From NCBI RefSeq assembly GCF_026072635.1, contig NZ_AP023081.1:6320501-6384500 (forward strand): a DNA stretch of 64,000 nucleotides, written 5' to 3'. The notes below the pieces were generated by a model. That model saw nothing but the letters and a program-made list of their open reading frames with translations, was not told the origin of the DNA and made no database searches. This document shows, one piece after another, positions 49,846 through 57,773 of the stretch. Origin of the DNA: Pseudomonas solani (GTDB lineage Bacteria > Pseudomonadota > Gammaproteobacteria > Pseudomonadales > Pseudomonadaceae). Positions within the stretch are counted from its first letter, which is position 1, and each line of letters begins with the position of its first letter. The translations under genes were made by a program, and so were the position numbers.

Positions 49846-51435
49846 ATGAAGAAACTACTGCTGGCGCTCCTGTGCCTGAGCGTCATGGGCTGCTCCCAGC
49901 CCGATTCCTCCGAGAAACCCCTGGACGTGCTGCTGATCGGCGGCGGCATCATGAGCGCCAGCCTCGGCACCTACCTGCACGAGCTCGAACCCGAGTGGAA
50001 GATCGAAACCTTCGAGCGCCTGGACCAGGTCGCCGAGGAGAGCTCCAACGCCCTGAACAACGCCGGCACCGGCCACTCCGCCTTCTGCGAGCTGAACTAC
50101 ACCCCCGAGACCGCCGATGGCGGCATCGACATCAGCAAGGCCGTGGCGATCAACGAATCCTTCGAGATCTCCAAGCAGTTCTGGGCTTACCAGATCGACC
50201 AGGGCGTGCTGAAGAACCCGCACTCCTTCATCAACACCGTGCCGCACATGAGCTTCGTCTGGGGTGACGACAACGTCGCCTACCTGAAGAAGCGCCACGC
50301 GGCCTTGCAGCACAGCCCGCTGTTCCGCGGCATGGAGTACAGCGAGGACCACGCGCAGATCGCCCAGTGGGTACCGCTGGTGATGGAGAACCGCGCCCAG
50401 GACCAGAAGATCGCCGCCACCCGCATGCCCATCGGCACCGACGTGAACTTCGGCGAGATCACCCGCCAGCTGTTCGGCTCGCTGTCCGAGTCGCCCACCT
50501 TCAAGCTCAACCTCAGCCATGAAGTGCGCGACATCGTGCGCAACGAAGACGGCACCTGGAAAGTCGTGGTCGCCGACCTGGCCAAGGGCGGCGAGGAGCG
50601 CGCGGTCAACGCCCGCTTCGTGTTCATCGGCGCCGGCGGCGGCGCCCTCAAGCTGCTGCAGAAATCCGCCATCCCCGAAGCGGACGGCTACGCCGGCTTC
50701 CCGGTGGGCGGCTCGTTCCTGATGACCCGCAACCAGGACATCGTCGCGCGCCACCACGCCAAGCTCTACGGCAAGGCTTCGGTCGGCTCGCCGCCCATGT
50801 CCGTGCCGCACCTGGACACCCGCGTGGTCGATGGCCAGGAGGTGCTGCTGTTCGGCCCCTTCGCCACCTTCTCCACCAAGTTCCTCAAGAATGGCTCGCA
50901 CATGGACATGTTCAGCGCCATCACCACCGACAACATCGGCCCGATGACCAATGCCGGCATCGACAACATGGACCTCAGCCAGTACCTGATCGGCCAGCTG
51001 ATGCTCAGCCAGGATGACCGCATGGCCGCCCTGCGCGAGTACTTCCCCGATGCCCAGGACGCCGACTGGGAACTGATCCAGGCCGGCCAGCGCGTGCAGG
51101 TGATCAAGAAGGACGCCGAGAAAGGCGGCGTGCTGCAGTTCGGCACCGAAGTGGTCAGCGCCGCCGACGGTTCCATCGCCGCGCTGCTGGGTGCCTCCCC
51201 GGGTGCCTCCACCGCCGCGCCGATCATGCTCAGCGTGCTGGAAAAGACCTTCCCCGAGAAGATGAAAAGCGATGCCTGGCAGGCCCGCCTGAAGGCGATC
51301 ATCCCCTCCTACGGCCGCAAGCTGAACGACGACGTCGAGCTGACCAACGCCACCCGCGCCTGGAGCCACGAGCGCCTGCAGCTGGACTTCATTCCCGTCC
51401 AGCCCGAGGCCGCCCCGGCCGCCACCGCCGAGTGA
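49846..51435 (+). CDS. mqo: Malate:quinone oxidoreductase, with lipoprotein-type N terminus
   Basis: The 529-residue FAD enzyme oxidises malate to oxaloacetate and passes electrons to the quinone pool. Seen: the dinucleotide-binding start LDVLLIGGGIMSASLG, the SNALNNAGTGHSAFCELNY motif, RMPIGTDVNFGEITRQL and, at the end, LLGASPGASTAAPIM, all hallmarks of Mqo. The first 17 residues (KKLLLALLCLSVMGCS) form a lipoprotein-like signal with a possible lipobox VMGC (Cys16), and a full Mqo domain starts at about residue 27. Whether it is exported or merely membrane-anchored is unclear, as Mqo works at the cytoplasmic face. Confidence 0.95.
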   Translation: MKKLLLALLCLSVMGCSQPDSSEKPLDVLLIGGGIMSASLGTYLHELEPEWKIETFERLDQVAEESSNALNNAGTGHSAFCELNYTPETADGGIDISKAVAINESFEISKQFWAYQIDQGVLKNPHSFINTVPHMSFVWGDDNVAYLKKRHAALQHSPLFRGMEYSEDHAQIAQWVPLVMENRAQDQKIAATRMPIGTDVNFGEITRQLFGSLSESPTFKLNLSHEVRDIVRNEDGTWKVVVADLAKGGEERAVNARFVFIGAGGGALKLLQKSAIPEADGYAGFPVGGSFLMTRNQDIVARHHAKLYGKASVGSPPMSVPHLDTRVVDGQEVLLFGPFATFSTKFLKNGSHMDMFSAITTDNIGPMTNAGIDNMDLSQYLIGQLMLSQDDRMAALREYFPDAQDADWELIQAGQRVQVIKKDAEKGGVLQFGTEVVSAADGSIAALLGASPGASTAAPIMLSVLEKTFPEKMKSDAWQARLKAIIPSYGRKLNDDVELTNATRAWSHERLQLDFIPVQPEAAPAATAE

Positions 51436-51441
51436 TGCAAG

Positions 51442-51465
51442 CGCCCCACCCTCACGGGTGGGGCG
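51442..51465 (+). terminator. Hairpin terminator after mqo
   Basis: CGCCCCACCC (51442-51451), loop TCAC, GGGTGGGGCG (51456-51465), followed by TCTCCCCTTG. The stem is perfect; the T-tract is weak. Confidence 0.75.
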
Positions 51466-51473
51466 TCTCCCCT

Positions 51474-51565
51474 TGCGGGAGCCCATTCATTCGCGAATGG
51501 GCTACCTGGCCATTCGCAGCCGAGTGCCTGCGCAAGGTCTTTCGCGGTTGAAACCGCTCCCACAC
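51474..51565. repeat. REPIN
   Basis: TGCGGGAGCCCATTCATTCGCGAATGGG opens and TTTCGCGGTTGAAACCGCTCCCACA closes this unit (arms at 51474-51501 and 51540-51564). It lies between the convergent mqo and flavin reductase genes. Confidence 0.85.
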
Positions 51566-51579
51566 CTAACGGGAAGCCC

Positions 51580-52182
51580 TCACCCCTTGAGCGGCAACTC
51601 CTTCCCGCCAACGCCCTCGCCTATCACCAGGTAATGCCCGCCCGCCACATGGTGCAGGGTGCGCAGGTCGTCATGCCCCTCGAAGTTCCAGCGGCCCTCG
51701 CTGAACACCCGTGCATCAGCCCAGGCGGCCACCACTTCGCCTAGGAACAGGTCGTAGCGCTCCTGGATGTGCGGCTCGGGCAGCAGGCGGCATTCCAGCC
51801 AGGCCACACAGCCCTCCACCAGCGGTGCCTCGACCTGCTCGCCGGAAAAGGTGGCGATGCCATAGGCGTCGAACTTGTCGTGCCCCGCCTCGTCCAGGGT
51901 CTGCCCGGAGCTGGAGCCGACCGTCTGCACCAGGTCGACCTGGTGACGCGCCGGCACGTTGAGCACGAAGCTGCCGGAGGCTTCCAGCAGGCGGCGGGTC
52001 CAGGTGGATTTGTCGAGCACCACCGAGACCTTGAGCGGCTCGAAATCCAGGGCCATGGCCCAGGCCGCCGCCATGACATTGCGCTTGCCGCCATGGGCCG
52101 CGCTGACCAGCACGGTGGGGCCGTGGTTGATCAGGCGATAGGCCTTGGCCAGGGGAACGGGGCGGCGGTGATCGGCGGACAT
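51580..52182 (-). CDS. Flavin reductase-like domain protein
   Basis: The 200-residue protein has the flavin reductase/FMN-binding split-barrel fold: PVPLAKAYRLINHGPTVLVSA at the start, AMALDFEPLKVSVVLDKSTWTRRLLEASG and SFVLNVPA in the middle. The ATG at 52182 is selected because the fold begins there; the frame extends to 52227. These proteins reduce FMN with NAD(P)H or act as FMN-binding oxidoreductases. It is transcribed leftward, next to but separated by about 80 bases from the anti-sigma gene, and may or may not belong to the same unit. Confidence 0.87.
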   Translation of the reverse strand: MSADHRRPVPLAKAYRLINHGPTVLVSAAHGGKRNVMAAAWAMALDFEPLKVSVVLDKSTWTRRLLEASGSFVLNVPARHQVDLVQTVGSSSGQTLDEAGHDKFDAYGIATFSGEQVEAPLVEGCVAWLECRLLPEPHIQERYDLFLGEVVAAWADARVFSEGRWNFEGHDDLRTLHHVAGGHYLVIGEGVGGKELPLKG

Positions 52183-52264
52183 GGCAAGGCTCCGGAAGGC
52201 TGCGAAACGGGACGGCGCAGCCTGCACCAGCGCGGCGCTTCAGGGCAAGCCCGGCGAGGCCGGA

Positions 52265-52906
52265 TCACCAACGCAGCCAGCGGGGCCCCAGCAGCCAGCC
52301 GGCGAAGGTCGGCAGCGCCATGCCGAGCACGTACCAGACACCCCAGAACGGCACCGCCATCTCCGGGCAGTGCAGGCAATAGACCAGGGTCGCCAACGCC
52401 CCCGCGAGCAGGCCGCCAGCCGCCCCGGCCAGGCGCAACCGGGTGGGTGCCAGGCCACGGATGGCCCAGAGCACCGCGATGAACGCCGGCACCGAGAGCA
52501 AGGCGATGTTCAACGGACAGGTGCGCCAGGTAGTGCCCAGCACCTGCGCCAACCGGTCCCCGGCGGGCAGTGCCGCCAACAGCACCAGGCTCGCACCCCA
52601 AACCAGCGCCACGGGCACGCCGATGGCCGCCCAGCGCGCGCCCACCGCCACGCCCGGCCTCGCCAGCCGGCCGCTGGCCCAGAGTGCCCCCAGCACCAGG
52701 GCCGCCGGCAACGCCACCTTGGCCCAGAACAGCGGAGTGGCGGCCACCTCGGCCAGGTCCTTGCGCACGCCGAACAGGCAGGCCATCAGCAGCAATGCGC
52801 CCAGCAGGCCGCAGAACAGCGCCAGGGCGAAACGCCGCGCCGAAGGCGCCCGTGGCGGGGCCGGGTTGCCGGCAGCGAGCATGGAAATCAGGTCATCGGT
52901 CTTCAT
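52265..52906 (-). CDS. nrsF: NrsF-type (DUF1109) anti-sigma factor
   Basis: The 213-residue protein has a short cytoplasmic N-terminal part (MKTDDLISMLAAGNPAPP) followed by six hydrophobic helices, the layout of DUF1109/NrsF proteins. NrsF members hold an ECF sigma factor (SigF in Caulobacter) at the membrane and release it under stress such as heavy metals. Cysteines are visible at the end of the fifth segment (WRTCPLN; VYCLHCPEM), at positions where conserved cysteines are reported to take part in sensing. It overlaps the sigma gene by four bases (ATGA), which fixes their pairing. Confidence 0.93.
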   Translation of the reverse strand: MKTDDLISMLAAGNPAPPRAPSARRFALALFCGLLGALLLMACLFGVRKDLAEVAATPLFWAKVALPAALVLGALWASGRLARPGVAVGARWAAIGVPVALVWGASLVLLAALPAGDRLAQVLGTTWRTCPLNIALLSVPAFIAVLWAIRGLAPTRLRLAGAAGGLLAGALATLVYCLHCPEMAVPFWGVWYVLGMALPTFAGWLLGPRWLRW

Positions 52907-53469
52907 CGCTTACCTCGAATCATGTCCGCCAGGGCCTTGAGCCCGCGGTGTATGCCGACCTTGACGGCAGAGCTGGAAAGCCCGGTGAGCTGCGCGGTTT
53001 CCTCCACCGAGAGGCCCTCCAGCTTCACGTGGATGATCGGCAGCCGCTGCTTGTCGGGCAGTTGCTCGAGCAGGCGGCCCAGATCACGGCTGGCCTCGCC
53101 TGGCTGCGCGTCGGCCTCATCGAACAGGTCGTCCTCGTCCAGCGGGTCGTGCAGCGCCTCGCGCCGACCCCGAGCGCGGAAATAGTCGGCCAGCTTGTAG
53201 CGCGCGATGGCCTGCACCCAGGCCGTCACCGGCTGGTCGGCGCGGTAGGTGTGGCGAGCGTTGTGCACGGCCAGCAACACCTCCTGCACCAGGTCCTCGC
53301 AATCACTCGGCTGCTGCAGGCGACGCATCAGGAAGGCCCGCAGATGGGCGCCGAGCCGGCCGAGGAACTCCCGGTACGCGGCCGCCTCACCCGCCAGCCC
53401 CTTGAGCAGCAGGGCCTGCAATCCGGCTTCCCGTGCTTCGAGCGCCTCTTGGTCACTAGTTCGCTTCAT
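52903..53469 (-). CDS. ECF sigma factor (SigF-like), partner of NrsF
   Basis: The protein of up to 188 residues contains region 2 (about 32-95: AYREFLGRLGAHLRAFLMRRL, DCEDLVQEVLLAVH, AWVQAIARYKLADYFR) and region 4 (about 130-185: LEQLPDKQRLPIIHVKLEGLSVEETAQLTGLSSSAVKV). The ATG at 53469 would lie between the -35 and -10 of the SigF-type promoter on this strand (53460-53485), so on that transcript translation must begin downstream, e.g. TTG at 53421 (codon 17). Alternatively, another promoter lies upstream. The gene is divergent from bufA and overlaps nrsF. It should direct transcription of both its own operon and the buf operon. Confidence 0.92.
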   Translation of the reverse strand: MKRTSDQEALEAREAGLQALLLKGLAGEAAAYREFLGRLGAHLRAFLMRRLQQPSDCEDLVQEVLLAVHNARHTYRADQPVTAWVQAIARYKLADYFRARGRREALHDPLDEDDLFDEADAQPGEASRDLGRLLEQLPDKQRLPIIHVKLEGLSVEETAQLTGLSSSAVKVGIHRGLKALADMIRGKR

Positions 53470-53485
53470 CGACCGCCCTGGTTAC
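53460..53485 (-). promoter_or_regulatory. SigF-type ECF promoter for sigma-nrsF
   Basis: Read on the minus strand: GTAACC (53485-53480), 16 bases, CGAA (53463-53460). This equals the motif reported for Caulobacter SigF (GTAACC-N16-CGAA). It overlaps the nominal start codon of the sigma gene. Confidence 0.8.
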
Positions 53486-53583
53486 ACACCGGATGAAATT
53501 TTCCCGCCACCGGCACCTGCCGGGGTTCGGGCGACACACGTTAGGGCGCGGCGAAAAAAATCTCAAAAAATTTTCAGTGGGCT

Positions 53584-53609
53584 GTAACCGAATGCCCGGT
53601 GCCGGCGAA
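53584..53609 (+). promoter_or_regulatory. SigF-type ECF promoter for the bufferin operon
   Basis: GTAACC (53584-53589), exactly 16 bases, CGAA (53606-53609), about 62 bases before the bufA start codon. Identical in boxes and spacing to the minus-strand copy in front of the sigma gene. Confidence 0.85.
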
Positions 53610-53671
53610 TTACCCATCGAGCCACCGGTGAAAGGCCGGTCGCCACCCTCAACGGACATTGGAGATACGAC

Positions 53672-53944
53672 ATGAACAACATCGCTCTCACCGCCGCTGC
53701 CCTGGCCCTCGCCACCCTCGCCGGCGGTGCCGTCGCCGCCGACGCCAAGCCCGGCGCCATGGAGAAGTGCTACGGCGTGGCCATGGCCGGGCAGAACGAT
53801 TGCAAGGCCGGCGCCGGCACCAGCTGCGCGGGCACCTCGAAAAAGGACTACCAGGGCGACGCCTGGAAGAACGTCCCGGCCGGCACCTGCACCTCGATCA
53901 AGACGCCCAACGGCATGGGCTCGCTGACCCCGATCAAGTCCTGA
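53672..53944 (+). CDS. bufA1: Bufferin precursor peptide BufA1 (DUF2282)
   Basis: The 90-residue precursor has a Sec signal peptide (hydrophobic 8-20, cleavage near AVA-ADA at 22-24) and a mature part with four cysteines at 33, 44, 52 and 73 (EKCYGVA, QNDCKAG, TSCAGTS, GTCTSI). This is the DUF2282/BufA1 family, described as precursors of bufferins: exported, MNIO-modified peptides that bind copper. In the characterised case the modified residues are cysteines turned into thiooxazoles; the central pair here (44 and 52) is the natural candidate. GGAGA sits 7 bases upstream of the start, and a SigF-type promoter lies further upstream. Confidence 0.92.
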   Translation: MNNIALTAAALALATLAGGAVAADAKPGAMEKCYGVAMAGQNDCKAGAGTSCAGTSKKDYQGDAWKNVPAGTCTSIKTPNGMGSLTPIKS

Positions 53945-53960
53945 TCGCCGGCCGTCGACC

Positions 53961-54800
53961 ATGGAACGCCATGCGCCGCTGGGCGCCGGACTGGGCCTCA
54001 AGCCCGAGCACTACGAACAGGCTCACGCCTGCACGGCGCCGGGGCTGTGGTTCGAGGTGCACCCGGAGAACTACATGGTCGACGGCGGCCCGCGCCTGGA
54101 CTGGCTGCAAGCCATAGGCGCGCGCCACCCGCTGTCGCTGCACGGGGTTTCGCTGTCCCTGGCAGCGGACTGCCCGCCCGACCCGGACCACCTGAGGCGC
54201 CTGCGCGCCCTGGCCGGTCGGGTACAGCCGGCCCTGGTCTCCGAGCACCTCGCCTGGTCCACCTGGCGCGGCGTCTACAACCCGGACCTGCTGCCCTTCC
54301 CCCGCACCGAGGCGGCACTGGCGCGCATCACCAACAACATCGCCCGCACCCAGGACGCCCTGGGGCGGCGCATCGCCATCGAAAACCCCAGCCACTACCT
54401 GCGCATGAACGGCCACGAACGCCAGGAGATCGACTTCCTCGCCGAACTGAGCCGGCGCAGCGGTTGCGGATTGCTGCTGGACCTGAACAACGTGCAGGTC
54501 AGCGCGCACAATCTGGACTTCGACCCGGGCGCCTACGTGGACGCCTTCCCCGCCGAGGCCATCCTTGAACTGCACCTCGCCGGGCACAGCCGCGACGAAG
54601 GCGGCAGCGGGCTGCTGGTGGACTCCCACGACGCCCCCATCGACGCCGCGGTCTGGGCACTGTATCGGCGCCTGATCGCCCGCATCGGCCCGCGCCCGAC
54701 CCTGATCGAACGCGACGACCGCATCCCCCCCTTCACCGAATTGCTGGCCGAGCGCGACACCGCCCAGGCCGTGCTGGACGGCCTGGAGCCACGGCCATGA
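53961..54800 (+). CDS. bufB1: MNIO enzyme BufB (DUF692), bufferin maturase
   Basis: The 279-residue protein is a DUF692/MNIO (multinuclear non-heme iron oxidase) enzyme of the TIM-barrel fold. Candidate metal ligands are all present: His61 (LSLHGVSL), Glu95-His96 (SEHLAW), Glu141-Asn142 (IENPSHY), Asp174 (LLLDLNNV), His183, His205 (LELHLAGH) and the Glu of LIERDD near the end. It is expected to oxidise precursor cysteines in the cytoplasm before export. It starts 16 bases after bufA1 and overlaps bufC by four bases. Confidence 0.94.
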   Translation: MERHAPLGAGLGLKPEHYEQAHACTAPGLWFEVHPENYMVDGGPRLDWLQAIGARHPLSLHGVSLSLAADCPPDPDHLRRLRALAGRVQPALVSEHLAWSTWRGVYNPDLLPFPRTEAALARITNNIARTQDALGRRIAIENPSHYLRMNGHERQEIDFLAELSRRSGCGLLLDLNNVQVSAHNLDFDPGAYVDAFPAEAILELHLAGHSRDEGGSGLLVDSHDAPIDAAVWALYRRLIARIGPRPTLIERDDRIPPFTELLAERDTAQAVLDGLEPRP

Positions 54801-55582
54801 GCCTCGCCCTCGGCGCCTTCCAGGACGCCTTCATCGACGCCGCCCGTGGCAACCCCGGGGCACCGGACAGCGCAGAGCGGCGGCTGGTGGCCGAGCTCGC
54901 CGGCCAGGCCGGTTTCGACCTCTACCGCAACACGCTGATGAAGGGCTGCGTGGATGCGCTGCGGGCCAACTTCCCGGCAGTGGAGCGCCTGGTGGGCGCC
55001 GACTGGTTCGGCGCGGCGGCGGCGTTGCATGTGCGCCAGTCGCCCCCGGCCTCGGTGCAGTTGCTCGACTACGGCCTTGGCTTCGCTGACTTCCTCGATG
55101 CCTTCGAGCCGGCCCGCGATCTGCCCTACCTGGGCGCGGTGGCGCGGCTGGACCGGCTCTGGGTCGAGGTGTTCGCCGCAGCGGAGCGGCCGTCTCTCGC
55201 GCTCGGCGCCATCGCCGACCTCGGCCCCGAGGCGCTGGGCGCCCTGTGCCTGCGCCCACGACCGGCACTGCGCTGGCTCTGGTGCGCCGACATGCCGGCC
55301 TACAGCATCTGGCGCCACCAGCGCGAGGAGCGGCCCCTGCCCGACAGCCTGGAATGGCACGGCGAAGGCGCCCTGCTCGGCCGCAGCGGCGGCCAGGTGA
55401 CCTGGCAGCCCCTGGGCCCGGGCGGCTGCGCCTTCCTCGACGCCTGCGCCCGGGGCCTGACACTGGACGAGGCCAGCGGCCTGGCCCTGGCCGCCGACCC
55501 CACACTCGATTTCATCGACCTGCTCGGCCGCCTGCTGGCGGCCGGCGCCTTCACTCCCCTGCTCGCCTCGCGCGACACCTGA
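54797..55582 (+). CDS. bufC1: BufC, DUF2063-type partner of the MNIO enzyme
   Basis: The 261-residue protein belongs to the DUF2063 group (mis-named 'putative DNA-binding domain'): N-terminal helical domain with FQDAFIDAARG and YRNTLMKGCVDALRANFPAVERLVG (key: Y-R-N-x-x), then a C-terminal domain of RRE-like winged-helix character. Such partners recognise the precursor and present it to the MNIO enzyme. The start overlaps the bufB stop (ATGA), so they are made in step. No catalytic motif is seen. Confidence 0.92.
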   Translation: MSLALGAFQDAFIDAARGNPGAPDSAERRLVAELAGQAGFDLYRNTLMKGCVDALRANFPAVERLVGADWFGAAAALHVRQSPPASVQLLDYGLGFADFLDAFEPARDLPYLGAVARLDRLWVEVFAAAERPSLALGAIADLGPEALGALCLRPRPALRWLWCADMPAYSIWRHQREERPLPDSLEWHGEGALLGRSGGQVTWQPLGPGGCAFLDACARGLTLDEASGLALAADPTLDFIDLLGRLLAAGAFTPLLASRDT

Positions 55583-55596
55583 CCGGAGCACCGCCC

Positions 55597-56060
55597 ATGG
55601 ATACCCCGCATGCCCAGCCGATCTCGGCCGGCCCCATCGCCCCCGCAGCCTGGCCGCGCGGCTGCACGCCCTGCTCCCCGACGCGTTGCTGTTGCTGGTG
55701 GCGCGCCTGGGCATCGCCGGGGTGTTCTTCCTCTCCGGGCGCACCAAGGTGGAGGGTGTGCTGACCATCACCGACAGCACCTACGAGCTGTTCCGCAGCG
55801 AGTACGCCCTGCCCCTGCTGCCGCCAGAGCTGGCCGCGCACCTGGCCACCTATGCCGAACACCTGTTCCCGCTGCTGCTGGTGCTGGGCCTGTGCACCCG
55901 CCTCTCGGCCCTGGCGCTGCTGGGCATGACGCTGGTGATCCAGGTATTCGTCTACCCCGACGCCTGGTCCACCCACCTCAGCTGGGCCGGGCTCCTGCTG
56001 CTGCTCGTCGGGCGCGGTGCGGGCGCCTGGTCGCTGGACTGCAGGCTGGGCCTGCGCTAA
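55597..56060 (+). CDS. DoxX-family membrane protein, apparent frameshift near the 5' end
   Basis: ATG 55597, with CGGAGC 10 bases upstream, encodes MDTPHAQPISAGPIAP and then runs out of frame. One added C in the run 55640-55644 would continue as RSLAARLHALLPDALLLLVARLGIAGVFFLSG and give 154 residues. The frame from 55686 to the stop carries the four-helix DoxX fold. DoxX proteins usually close bufferin operons, where their role is unknown; they may handle redox reactions in the membrane. It follows bufC by 14 bases. Confidence 0.88.
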
Positions 56061-56072
56061 GGCAGGCGGCCG

Positions 56073-56669
56073 CTAGGGCTGCACGGGGCAGCAGCCGGTG
56101 ACCACCGCCGTGCCCGGCTCGAAGGGCGAGCGCAGGCCGCCGAGCAGTTGCAGGCGCAGTTCGGGGTCCTGGGTGCGTGGGTCCAGCCAGATGCCGAAGA
56201 AGGTCCGTGCGAACAGCGGGTCGCGCACCTCATAGGGCGCGCGCCCTTCCACGTACAGGCGCCCGCCGACGCCGGGCAGGTAGACGCCGGTGATGCGCTG
56301 GCCGGGTTCGACATCGACGAAGGCGCGCTCCATCTCCGCCTGCCAGGCACCCAGCCGGGCCGCATCCACCGCCTCGCCGCCGAGGCGCTGCAGGTCGTCG
56401 AGGCTGGCTTCCACCAGGGTGTCGCGGCTGATGGTGCGCTGGTAGACCAGCTCCAGGGCGAAGGGCCGGTCCTCCCCCAGCACCGCGCCGGGGGCCCACA
56501 GCCTGGCGTCGTAGATATGGAAGCCGTAGGCGCTGAACTCGCCGCTGCCCACCACCTGCGCATCCGGCACAGCCTCGCGCCAACCGTCGGCCAGTGCCTG
56601 TTGCAGGCCCAGCAGGCCGATGAAGGTGGCGACCAGCAGGTGGTACGGCGAAAGGGGATTCTGGCTCAC
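56073..56669 (-). CDS. Chalcone isomerase-like periplasmic protein
   Basis: The 198-residue product starts at GTG 56669, with AGGAGG nine bases upstream; a longer frame to 56723 has no such site. It has a signal sequence (about 10-28, ending ALA) and a chalcone isomerase-like domain: GEFSAYGFHIYDARLWAPGA (typical of this bacterial group), LVYQRTISRDTLVEAS and the TFFGIWLDPRT near the end. Bacterial members are not flavonoid enzymes; they are probably fatty-acid- or lipid-binding. It faces the doxX gene tail to tail. Confidence 0.85.
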   Translation of the reverse strand: MSQNPLSPYHLLVATFIGLLGLQQALADGWREAVPDAQVVGSGEFSAYGFHIYDARLWAPGAVLGEDRPFALELVYQRTISRDTLVEASLDDLQRLGGEAVDAARLGAWQAEMERAFVDVEPGQRITGVYLPGVGGRLYVEGRAPYEVRDPLFARTFFGIWLDPRTQDPELRLQLLGGLRSPFEPGTAVVTGCCPVQP

Positions 56670-56753
56670 GGGATGACGCCTCCTGGGAATGGATGCGGGC
56701 AGTGTGCTGCCGCCAGATTGCAATATTCCGTACGGGCCCTTCGCTTCGTCGGC

Positions 56754-57650
56754 TCAGCGCTGCAGCAGCTCCAGCACGGCAGCTACCGTGTCCTCCGGTG
56801 CTTCCTGGGGGATGTTGTGGCCGACACCGGGCAACAGGCGCCGGCGGTACGGGCCGCTGAAGTGCACGGCGTCGTCGTCCTCCTCCGGCGGTGGGCCGAC
56901 GCCATCGTCCAGGCCGCTGAGGGAGATGCTTGGCACGCCGATGACCGGTTGCGCCGCCAGCTGCCGCTCGATGGCCTCCAGCGCCGGGTCGCCCGGTGCG
57001 TAGCCGTAGCGATGGCGGTAGGAATGGATCACCACCTCGACGAAGTCCGGGTTGTCGAAGGCCTCGGCGCTGGCGGCATAGGTGGCCTCATCGAAGCGCC
57101 AGGTTGGTGACCACAGCTGCCAGAGCAGGCGACACAACGCCCGCCGGTTCGCATCCAGCCCCAGGTGCCCGCGCGGCGTGTGGAAATAGAACTGGTACCA
57201 ATAGCGGAACTCCTGCTCGGGCGCGGCCGGCGTGCCCGAGACAGCGATGTTCTGGATGTTGTAGCCATCCCCCGTCACCAGTGCCCGCACCCGCTCCGGC
57301 CACAGCGCCGCGACGATGCAGGCGGCGCGCCCGCCCCAGTCGTAACCCACCAGGGTCGCCCGGGGGATCGCCAGCGCATCCATGAAGTCCAGCAGGTCCT
57401 GGCCCAGGGCCGCCTGCTGGCCGGAACGCGGGGTGTCCCCGGCCAGGAAGCGCGTGGAGCCATAGCCACGCAGGTGCGGCACCAGCACCCGCAGCCCCTG
57501 GGCGACCAGAGCCGGTGCCACGGCGTCGTAAGCGCGCGGCGAATAGGGGAAGCCGTGGAGCAGGATCACCACCTCATCCCCCGCGCCATGCTCCTCATAG
57601 GCCAGCGCCAGGCTGGGTGTGCGGACCTTGTGGATCTCCCTTGCGGTCAT
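56754..57650 (-). CDS. Alpha/beta hydrolase, epoxide hydrolase/dehalogenase-like
   Basis: The 298-residue protein has the alpha/beta hydrolase fold: oxyanion motif LLHGFPYS, nucleophile elbow VGYDWGG with Asp in place of Ser (about 106), and the catalytic His in GVGHNIPQE near residue 275. An Asp nucleophile points to epoxide hydrolases or haloalkane dehalogenases. The start at 57650 is preferred because GAAGGAG lies at the right distance; an ATG 15 bases upstream sits inside that ribosome-binding site. It stands between two unrelated genes. Confidence 0.9.
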   Translation of the reverse strand: MTAREIHKVRTPSLALAYEEHGAGDEVVILLHGFPYSPRAYDAVAPALVAQGLRVLVPHLRGYGSTRFLAGDTPRSGQQAALGQDLLDFMDALAIPRATLVGYDWGGRAACIVAALWPERVRALVTGDGYNIQNIAVSGTPAAPEQEFRYWYQFYFHTPRGHLGLDANRRALCRLLWQLWSPTWRFDEATYAASAEAFDNPDFVEVVIHSYRHRYGYAPGDPALEAIERQLAAQPVIGVPSISLSGLDDGVGPPPEEDDDAVHFSGPYRRRLLPGVGHNIPQEAPEDTVAAVLELLQR

Positions 57651-57773
57651 GCCGTGCTCCTTCATCGATGATCGGGACAGCTTAGCCAGCCGCCGCCGAA
57701 CCGCCGGCCGGAACCAACTCCGCGGCCCTGGAACCTAACGACCATCGACAGCCTCGCATCGAGGTCACCCGCC

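Noticed and set aside
53964..55582. Reading bufC as a DNA-binding regulator
   Set aside because: The database name of DUF2063 is misleading; its coupling to an MNIO gene fits a peptide-recognition partner.
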